NCBI RefSeq assembly: GCF_029983095.1
Contig: NZ_CP120467.1
Location: forward strand, 738,501-802,500
DNA: 64,000 nt
Reading direction: 5' to 3'
Origin: Enterococcus montenegrensis
GTDB lineage: Bacteria > Bacillota > Bacilli > Lactobacillales > Enterococcaceae
The notes under the pieces were generated by a model. It had not been told where the DNA came from, did not search any database, and saw only the letters and a program-made list of their open reading frames with translations. Within the stretch, counting starts at the first letter, position 1. Each line of letters opens with the position of its first letter. Made by a program: the position numbers and the translations under genes. Of the stretch, positions 44,196 to 51,345 are shown one piece after another.

Positions 44196-45087
44196 TTATA
44201 GTGTTTTTTGTAAAAATAAAATCGCGCCTAACACAAGTAGAAATCCAATAAATTCAGGTAAAGAAAATCGTAGCTGAAAGATAAAAATTGAGAAGACTGT
44301 GGCAAGTATAGGTTCAAAAGCGGTCAAAACACTTGCTAAAGCTGAAGAGATGTAGCGCAAACTGGATAGATAGATTAAAAATGAACAGGCAGTACCAAAA
44401 ATAATGACAATAAAAATTTGAAGGACAGAAGCCAACGTGACCATTCCGTCAACTTTCCAAATCGGGTGGATGATGTTGGCGGCGATACCGCCTAAAAGCA
44501 TTCCCCAACCAACAACTGCGATGCTTCCGTGTTCTGCAAGTAGCCGGCGTGGTTGAATGGAATAAAAGGCTAATGAAATAGCCGAGCCAATTCCCCAAAG
44601 AAAGGCCGCTGGTGAGGCGATTAAATTTGCTAGCTTTCCTTTGGCGGCAATTAGTGTGACGCCCAACAAAGCAAGTAAGATGAGATAAATTGTTTTTTTT
44701 TTCCGGTAGCATTTTCGTCTGCAATGCTGTATAGAAAATGACGAAAACCGGACCGATATATTGAATAATTGTCGCAAAAGAAGCGCTACTGAGCTCGATA
44801 GTTTTGAAATAAGTGAATTGCACCAGATACATTCCTAAAAGTGAAAATGAGAGTATTGAAATAAAATCAGTCCGGTGTTTAAAAGGCCAAGTCAGTGCAT
44901 CTTTATTTTTAATCCGGGCGATCATAAGTAAAAGAAAACCTGCAAGTAACATTCGTGTTGAGACAAGCCAAGTTGCGGAAAAATGAAACTGGTTAAATAG
45001 AATTTGACCAGATATTCCTGAGATAGCCCATAATGCGGCCGCAATACTGGCATAAAGAATCCCAATCGTTTTTTGATTTTTTAAAAT
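44196..45087 (-). pseudogene. EamA/DMT-family transporter, frameshifted in an A10 run
   Basis: Drug/metabolite transporter of ~297 codons with ten membrane helices, split into two frames. The N-terminal half (YASIAAALWAISGISGQILF ... FYTALQTKMLPEKK) continues in another frame as IYLILLALLGVTLIAAKGKL to LVLGAILFLQKTL. The shift falls in ten As on the minus strand (T10 at 44693-44702); nine would restore the frame. The start is also odd: GGAG is 9 bases before an ATT (45087) and no ATG/GTG/TTG fits the frame. Either a decayed gene, a phase-variable one, or a sequencing error. Divergent from an AraC regulator. Confidence 0.8.
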
Positions 45088-45200
45088 GGTCCGTCACTCC
45101 TTTTTTAATATCTGTTAGTATATCAGTATAATGTTTATTTACTTTGTTTTCTAACAGTTTTGAGGACGATAATAACAGTATTGGGTATAAAGGAGCTAGT

Positions 45201-46031
45201 ATGTATTTTCAAGTTGATGATAATAAAAAAGAAGCGACACAGCATGTAACCAAAAATCTTCCACTTGCCATTTATCAGCGGACCTTGATAAAGGAAAGGC
45301 ACGATGCGATAACTTTACACTGGCATGAGGAATTTCAATTGGTTTGGGTCTATTCAGGAACATTACTGTATAGCGTCGATGGAAAAGAATTTTTACTTCA
45401 CCAAAACGAAGGCATTCTCATTAATACTTCTAAAATACATGGGGCAATCCCAGCTACATCAAAAGTAGAATATAGCTGCATTGATTTTTCTCCATATTTT
45501 ATCAATAAAGAAATTTACCAGAAAAGTATTGCGGAATATAGCAAGAAAACTTCTTTTTCCTATCGATTCTTAGCTATAACTACGCGAAATTTAGAAATTC
45601 TGAATAGCCTTAAAAAGAATGTAAATGATATTAATTATCTGGATGTCTATGAGTTGTTGATTAGTAGTCTAAATAATATCGATAAAAACCAGTATCTGAC
45701 GAATCAGGAGGAAGAGACGATTATTTATCAATTACTGGATTATGTTCATAAAAATTTTCAAGAACCAATTACAGTGCAAGCTATTGCACAGACAATTCCA
45801 ATAAGTAAGAAAAAGTGTACAAACTTGTTTAACAACTATACCCATCTTTCACCAATCAATTACGTAATCGACTATCGCCTAAATCAGGCGAAAAAAATGC
45901 TGTTAGAGACCCAACAGGATGTAGTCGAGATTTGTTTTGCAACAGGATTTAACAATGTTAGTTACTTTATAACGCGTTTTAAAGCGAAATATACGCTGAC
46001 GCCATTTCAGTTTCGTAAACGCTTTGGCTAA
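45201..46031 (+). CDS. AraC-family transcriptional regulator
   Basis: 276-residue regulator with an N-terminal cupin sensing domain (ITLHWHEEFQLVWVYSGTLL) and a C-terminal double HTH (~residues 175-276: YVHKNFQEPITVQAIAQTIP, then FATGFNNVSYFITRFKAKYT and TPFQFRKRF). Chosen ATG at 45201 has AAAGGAG 6 bases upstream. It is divergent from the broken EamA transporter, its likely target. Confidence 0.9.
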   Translation: MYFQVDDNKKEATQHVTKNLPLAIYQRTLIKERHDAITLHWHEEFQLVWVYSGTLLYSVDGKEFLLHQNEGILINTSKIHGAIPATSKVEYSCIDFSPYFINKEIYQKSIAEYSKKTSFSYRFLAITTRNLEILNSLKKNVNDINYLDVYELLISSLNNIDKNQYLTNQEEETIIYQLLDYVHKNFQEPITVQAIAQTIPISKKKCTNLFNNYTHLSPINYVIDYRLNQAKKMLLETQQDVVEICFATGFNNVSYFITRFKAKYTLTPFQFRKRFG

Positions 46032-46238
46032 GCTGTGTTTTTATCTGGAAGTACGGATAAGATCGTATCTTTCTAGTAAAAATCTCTTTCGTTTAATTTG
46101 CTTAAAGTCTAATGAAAAGGAATTTACAGGTTAAATTGCTATAATAAAAAAGAAGGTAGAAAGAGGTAACAGTAATTTTTGAATTCTAGCTAAAGCTGTT
46201 ATCAAACTGTTTGTAAACGCAAGAAAGAAGGAAGTAAG

Positions 46239-46916
46239 ATGAAAATTTTAGTAGTAGGTGCAAATGGGAAAGTGGCAAGACATTTTGCCGATCAGATCAA
46301 AGAACATCCTTTGCTGCAAGAAAAAGCAGTCATTCGCAATGAAGAACAAATTCCATTTTTTAGTGAACGGAAAATTGAAACAGTACTATTGGATATCGTC
46401 AATAATTCTATCGAAGAGTTTGCAGCTGCCATGAAAGATGTGGATGCTGTTGTTTTCAGTGCTGGAGCAGGTGGCAAGGGCTTAGATAAAACGATTATGA
46501 TCGATTTGGACGGCGCAATAAAAATTATGACAGCAGCTGAAATTGCTGGCGTTAAACGATTTGTCATGGTTAGTACCTTTAAAACGGGGCGCAAAGAAAT
46601 TACCCGAGAAATTAAGGAAAACTCTTCTTTGACCGTTTATACAATTGCCAAAAATTATGCCGATGAATGGTTGAAACATCGTACCAATCTAGACTGGACG
46701 ATTATTCATCCAGGTTCTTTAACCAATGAAGTTGGAACGGGCAAAATTAAATTGGCAGATAATCTAACAGGAGAACTTGAAAAAAATACGATTCCAAGAG
46801 AAGACGTGGCAACCGTGATTCTGGCAACACTGGAAAATGGCGTAACTATCGGAAAAGAATTTGAAGTTGTTTCTGGCGATAGCTCAGTTTTTGAAGCTAT
46901 CAAAGGGCTTAATTAA
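46239..46916 (+). CDS. NAD(P)-binding SDR-type protein (NmrA/YhfK-like)
   Basis: 225-residue Rossmann-fold protein: MKILVVGANGKVARHFADQI with the GxxGxxx nucleotide loop, DAVVFSAGAGGKGLDKTIMI, RFVMVSTFKTGR and the C-terminal LDWTIIHPGSLTNEVG. It belongs to the atypical short-chain dehydrogenase (NAD(P)H-binding) group also called YhfK/YwnB-like. Substrate unknown. RBS AGAAGGAAG; closed by a terminator. Confidence 0.88.
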   Translation: MKILVVGANGKVARHFADQIKEHPLLQEKAVIRNEEQIPFFSERKIETVLLDIVNNSIEEFAAAMKDVDAVVFSAGAGGKGLDKTIMIDLDGAIKIMTAAEIAGVKRFVMVSTFKTGRKEITREIKENSSLTVYTIAKNYADEWLKHRTNLDWTIIHPGSLTNEVGTGKIKLADNLTGELEKNTIPREDVATVILATLENGVTIGKEFEVVSGDSSVFEAIKGLN

Positions 46917-46946
46917 CTTTTCCTCTGAATAGAAAAAACGATACAG

Positions 46947-46977
46947 GCAGTGCAAGATTTCTTGCACTGCTTTTTTT
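46947..46977 (+). terminator. Terminator after SDR gene
   Basis: GCAGTGCAAG (46947-46956) and CTTGCACTGC (46961-46970), then T7. Confidence 0.93.
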
Positions 46978-47480
46978 GTGAATGGATTTAATTTTTTGTC
47001 CAACAGGGAAGGTTATATTACATCTGCATAATAGTTTTTTTGAAGCTAAACCACAATTTTAGCTTAAGACGTAGCAGCAATAAGCTAGTGGGAGAATTTC
47101 CTATCAAACTAATCATTTTATTATTTTTATCTTTAAATAACGATTTTGAAAATAATTATCACGGCGTATAAAACGAAATTTATTTTGCGTTAAATTTAAG
47201 AAGTTTTTCTTTGATAGTTGACTGACTATTTTTTGAATTATCAAAAATTTTGTGAATAAAGTTTTTTTCATAAATTTTATTTTATATTAAAAATTAAGGA
47301 AAGGTAAATTTTTGTTTTATGAATATTTTTCGTAAATCGTGTTAAAATATAAAAGCGCTTTATTCAAAATGTTTTATTTTTTTGCGAATCTAGATAAAAT
47401 AACAAGTGTAATTAATAAAAAGTAATCGGCTTTATAATTATTGAAAAAAACAAGAAAATTTAATGGGAAGTTGGTGAATT
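46978..47480. other. Long AT-rich upstream region of the surface operon
   Basis: About 500 bases, extremely AT-rich, no gene seen on either strand. It may be curved or a binding region for nucleoid proteins; a cre-like core lies at 47349-47362. Confidence 0.6.
47349..47362. promoter_or_regulatory. Weak cre-like site
   Basis: Perfect core AAAGCGCTTT (47352-47361); 11 of 14 positions fit the cre consensus. It lies ~120 bases before the surface operon. Confidence 0.35.
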
Positions 47481-49736
47481 ATGAAAAATACTTTTATTGT
47501 ACTGTTGTCGGCTTCTTTGATTAGTACATTTGTCTTTATAAATGGTCCAGTAAATGTTGCTGTTTCTGAGCCAACCAACGCAACTTCAGAACTTTTAGAG
47601 AGTACAGCCAGTCAAGAAAGTACTTTTAATTCAGCCGATATTCTGAAGGAAACAAATTTCTCAAACACAAATGGGACAAACGCAACAACGACAATTGAAT
47701 CCACAGCAGAGACGACAACAAAATCAGACAGTACCACCCCTGATACATCTCTAGAGAAAACTAAAAAAGTTACAACTTTTGCTGCGACAGCTGACGCTGT
47801 GGAAGATGGAAGTGAAGGAAATCCTTATTTGGTTGCGACATTTGCTGATTTGCAAAATGCGGTAAAACAAGCTATCCCTTCAGGTTCAGATGCACTTTAT
47901 ATTCAGCTGACAGCGGACCTCACATATAACAGTGAATCACTAGCCTACAATAAAAATACTGTAGTAAATGGTCTGAAAGATCCGAGTCTTGATGCAACAG
48001 ACCCAGACAACCACTATGCAATTTTGTATACAGGAGATACCACCAATAATTCTAAAATCACGGCCTCGGGTCAAATAAAATTGACTTATAAAAACATTAA
48101 TATTGGAAATAGCCAGTATCCAGATAATACCCATTATGGATTTGTCAAACTTACTGATAGTAACAATACTTTTGAAGTTGAAAATATCTCTTATAATATT
48201 CGCAATGGTGGTCAGCCTTTTTATTCTAGCGGAAGCGGAAATAGTATCCTTTTTAAAGGAGTAAATACATTCATATGTGATGGTCAAACACATGGTGGTG
48301 AATTTTCAGAGGGATATGAAACAATCACTTTTGACAAGGGAAGCAAGACTACTATCTACAGTGATTCCGATGGTGGAAGCGCCTTATTATGGGATAATCC
48401 TATTACTGTCAATGTTGATGAAAACGCATATGTTTCTATTAAATCTAGTAAAGGTCGGCTTTTCTATGGCGGAAATAACAGTTCCTTAATTGTTGAAAAA
48501 AATGGCTTTTTTAGCTTTGAAAAAATCCCACCTGTTAACAATAAAGACGGGACAAAAGATGATAACGACATTTCTGCGTCTTCAATCGTAAGTATGGAAT
48601 TTAAAGAAAACTCCATAGGTATTTTCAAATCTATGTACAATAAGCCAATAAATATGAAAACAACCACCATAACCGCCAGTGAGCCTAAGTATATATTGTT
48701 TGATTTTCAAAAAAACACAGCAAATTTCATGGCTGGAACTATCAATTTAACTAGACCGCAAATTGAATCACCCACAAACTACCAGCTTAACTATCTTAAC
48801 AATGGAATTGTTAAATCACTAGTATCACCATTTTTACCAAATCACACTGAGGTAATCACGACTTCAAATCCAAGCGGAACTAATCAAGGTTTGATTTACG
48901 AACAAGACCTCTCCCTTACCGGCGTTACTGGAACTCCGAACACGTCGGTTTCTGAAAATAAAAGTCAAATTGAAGCTGACATAGACGGCTTTATCCCGAA
49001 TGATCGTTCATTAACGACTGTTGATTACCTGCTAACTAAAGAATCACTTCACGGAGATAGTGATATCAATTCTACTGAGGTACAACAGGAAATCAGTGAT
49101 GCTTTTAATTCCACTGACAGTACCTACCTAAGAAAAACGGTTACTCTCACTACCGAAAACACAGATACAAGGACTATTTTTGAAAATCTAGCAGGTGATG
49201 ATTATTACTTATATGCACGAGCCACAGGGAAAGTCACCGAGGGATTTCCATCCACTACTTTATGGGTGACTACTGCTTCTGAGCCACTATCTCTTGCAAA
49301 AGTAATTAACACGGACATCCCTATAAATATGATATTCAAAAGTCCTACCACTGAATTTGGCAAAGCTGAAAATGCAGAGGAATACGAGTTTATCAATAAT
49401 AGTAACACTCCAATTGCAGTAGCCTTGACGAAAGTTGCGCCTACCGCTGAGTCAGATTCAACCGTTAAGCTAGCAACATCTTTGGCGCAAATAGATACTT
49501 ACAAATTGTTGCTAAACCTAGCGACAAATTATACAGATGAAACAAATAATCCGTTGGTTTGGGGACCACTCACTGAGGGGCCAATTCCTGAAGATAGCAA
49601 AGCCATGCTACTAGAACCATTCTGGGAGACAGATAAGAATCAAGCGGAAGTTTATCTCACCGGAAATTATTCTGGACCGGTTTCAGAAGTTAAAAAAGTC
49701 GCCTACAACTTTACCTTTACGATTTCAGCGCAATAG
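47481..49736 (+). CDS. Large secreted surface protein, pectate-lyase-like adhesive type
   Basis: 751 residues. Sec signal peptide (~1-28), a Ser/Thr-rich linker to ~residue 100, then a repetitive beta-rich region (~105-430; DGSEGNPYLVATFADLQNAV is a typical start) like the pectate-lyase-like adhesive domains of WxL-type surface loci. The C-terminal ~135 residues (INTDIPINMIF ... YEFINNSNTPIAVALTKVA ... VAYNFTFTISAQ) share motifs with the product of 50306-50932. There is no LPxTG, membrane anchor or clear W-x-L motif. First gene of a four-gene operon; probably held at the surface by its partners. Confidence 0.75.
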   Translation: MKNTFIVLLSASLISTFVFINGPVNVAVSEPTNATSELLESTASQESTFNSADILKETNFSNTNGTNATTTIESTAETTTKSDSTTPDTSLEKTKKVTTFAATADAVEDGSEGNPYLVATFADLQNAVKQAIPSGSDALYIQLTADLTYNSESLAYNKNTVVNGLKDPSLDATDPDNHYAILYTGDTTNNSKITASGQIKLTYKNINIGNSQYPDNTHYGFVKLTDSNNTFEVENISYNIRNGGQPFYSSGSGNSILFKGVNTFICDGQTHGGEFSEGYETITFDKGSKTTIYSDSDGGSALLWDNPITVNVDENAYVSIKSSKGRLFYGGNNSSLIVEKNGFFSFEKIPPVNNKDGTKDDNDISASSIVSMEFKENSIGIFKSMYNKPINMKTTTITASEPKYILFDFQKNTANFMAGTINLTRPQIESPTNYQLNYLNNGIVKSLVSPFLPNHTEVITTSNPSGTNQGLIYEQDLSLTGVTGTPNTSVSENKSQIEADIDGFIPNDRSLTTVDYLLTKESLHGDSDINSTEVQQEISDAFNSTDSTYLRKTVTLTTENTDTRTIFENLAGDDYYLYARATGKVTEGFPSTTLWVTTASEPLSLAKVINTDIPINMIFKSPTTEFGKAENAEEYEFINNSNTPIAVALTKVAPTAESDSTVKLATSLAQIDTYKLLLNLATNYTDETNNPLVWGPLTEGPIPEDSKAMLLEPFWETDKNQAEVYLTGNYSGPVSEVKKVAYNFTFTISAQ

Positions 49737-49750
49737 GAGGAGATGGAAAA

Positions 49751-50278
49751 ATGGAAACAAAACAAGAAAATAAATCAAAGAAACGTATCTTATGGCTTTT
49801 GCTTCTATTGCTTGTAGCTATTGGTGGAATAATTACCTATCGCTATTTTACGCACAAAGATGAAGTTCCTGTTTCTATTGTCAGTGGTGATTTTCTTCCT
49901 GATGGTAAGGACGCGCAGAAAATTTCAGAAGAGGAGATGGCGAAATACGCCCAGGCTGCAGTAGATGCTAGTAATTTTAATATGGTCATTGCATCTGAGG
50001 CTACGGTCAATGAAAAAACTGCTATGAGTGAGTTGTTTATTCAAAATCCGCCTAAGAATGCTTATCCTGTTAACGTGGAAGTACGCTTGGATGATGGTAA
50101 GGACTTAATCTATACTTCTGGCGCTATCAATCCCGGAGAGGAGATTAAGCAAGCTAAATTAGAAAAAAAATTGACAAAAGGCGTTCATAAAGCAACCGCA
50201 ACATTTAGCTTATATGATCCAGAAACAAAAGAAAAGCAAGGACAAGTCGCATCGGGATTAACCTTAATGGTGAACTAA
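49751..50278 (+). CDS. Single-pass membrane protein of the surface operon
   Basis: 175 residues. Lys-rich start, one membrane segment (~14-33, ILWLLLLLLVAIGGIITYRY), then a ~140-residue extracellular domain of beta character (VNVEVRLDDGKDLIYTSGAI, LTKGVHKATATFSLYDPETK). No family recognised with confidence. The AGGAGG is placed before the ATG, 14 bases after the large protein's stop. It may tether or assemble the secreted partners. Confidence 0.75.
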   Translation: METKQENKSKKRILWLLLLLLVAIGGIITYRYFTHKDEVPVSIVSGDFLPDGKDAQKISEEEMAKYAQAAVDASNFNMVIASEATVNEKTAMSELFIQNPPKNAYPVNVEVRLDDGKDLIYTSGAINPGEEIKQAKLEKKLTKGVHKATATFSLYDPETKEKQGQVASGLTLMVN

Positions 50279-50305
50279 TAAAAAATGAAAAAGGAGCACG
50301 AGTAT

Positions 50306-50932
50306 ATGAAAAAGAAAGTGATTGCAGGACTGCTGTTAAGTAGCTGTGTATTAGGAGTAGCAATGCCGGCGTTTGCACAGGACGGGACGGAAGCTGACTT
50401 ACAAGAGGATTATAGTGGTGTAGACTCAGTTGATATTGAAGTAAATGGTACACTCGGAGCCGACAATACAGACCCGGGTGCCACTATTCCTGAAGGTGAC
50501 GATAACTGGATCAACGTAACGGTACCAACAAAAACAATTTTTTATAATACTGCTGCGGACTCAGAAATTAAATCACCAGATTACAAGATTACAAATAATT
50601 CGGGGCGACCTGTGTCAGTATCGCTAGAAAAATTTGAAAATGATGCTACTAATACTAGCCTGACATTGCCAAGTAGCTATTCTTTAAATTTACAAGTTGA
50701 AGGGAAGCAACCTATATCAAACATTGCGACATCAAATACTTCCACTGACTTTACAACTTCTACACCTCTGATTGATTTAGCAAATAAAGATGGCCGTATG
50801 GCGTTGGCTGACGAAGTAGATGCAAGTTCGAATGTGGCGACATTCAAATATACTGGTACTGCAACCGTCGATAGTCAAGTGCAACCAAGCTATACCATGA
50901 CCCTCAAATTTATAGCCACTCCTTGGAACTAA
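50306..50932 (+). CDS. Secreted protein sharing the C-terminal domain of the large surface protein
   Basis: 208 residues from the ATG at 50306 (AAGGAG 9 bases upstream; an ATG at 50285 precedes the site). Clear Sec signal ending ...GVAMPAFA-QDG. The body begins DSVDIEVNGTLGADNTDPGA and contains INVTVPTKTIF, YKITNNSGRPVSVSLEKFE and YTMTLKFIA, matching the last domain of the 751-residue protein in order and spacing. No anchor and no W-x-L motif. It resembles WxL-locus proteins in design but not in motif. Confidence 0.75.
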   Translation: MKKKVIAGLLLSSCVLGVAMPAFAQDGTEADLQEDYSGVDSVDIEVNGTLGADNTDPGATIPEGDDNWINVTVPTKTIFYNTAADSEIKSPDYKITNNSGRPVSVSLEKFENDATNTSLTLPSSYSLNLQVEGKQPISNIATSNTSTDFTTSTPLIDLANKDGRMALADEVDASSNVATFKYTGTATVDSQVQPSYTMTLKFIATPWN

Positions 50933-50950
50933 CCTGACTGGAGAAAGCCT

Positions 50951-51199
50951 ATGGATAATCAAATTGAAGTAAATGGCTGGCTAGGGAGGACTTCTGATTC
51001 TTCAGAAGAAGCAATTTATCAAGTTGATGCGACCTTTAAGGAAAAAGAAGGAACTTTGGTTTCTAAAGTGTTTTCAGGTAGTTACCCGCAAACAAATGAG
51101 GTTGCCTCATATCAAATTGTTAGTTTGGGAATTATAATTTGTTTGATAGTGCTTATAATTTGGAAATTAAAAAACCTCTCTATGGTAAAGAATGAATAA
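50951..51199 (+). CDS. Small membrane protein with sortase-like C-terminal signal
   Basis: 82 residues. The N-terminus NQIEVNGWLGRTSDS echoes IEVNGTLG of the preceding protein. Near the C-terminus comes SYPQTNE, a hydrophobic helix (YQIVSLGIIICLIVLIIW) and a basic tail, the layout of a sortase sorting signal with a non-canonical YPQTN. Oddly there is no N-terminal signal peptide, and GGAGAAAG before the ATG argues that this start is real. It recalls the small LPxTG proteins of WxL/Csc clusters. Confidence 0.7.
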   Translation: MDNQIEVNGWLGRTSDSSEEAIYQVDATFKEKEGTLVSKVFSGSYPQTNEVASYQIVSLGIIICLIVLIIWKLKNLSMVKNE

Positions 51200-51233
51200 C
51201 AATGATTCATAAAATTGAAATAGTGTTTAAAAT

Positions 51234-51309
51234 AAAACCCTTATTTTGGCAAAGCAGGTGCTTGCGTATTACGTTTAGCAAGCTTCCTGTTTGTAAAATA
51301 AGGGTTTTT
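51234..51309 (+). terminator. Terminator of the surface operon
   Basis: Long imperfect hairpin: AAAACCCTTATTTT (51234-51247) pairs with AAAATAAGGGTTTT (51295-51308), with an inner GCTTGC/GCAAGC stem, then Ts. Confidence 0.9.
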
Positions 51310-51345
51310 GAGTTAGAAAAATAATTTGTTTTAAGTTAGTTTTTT

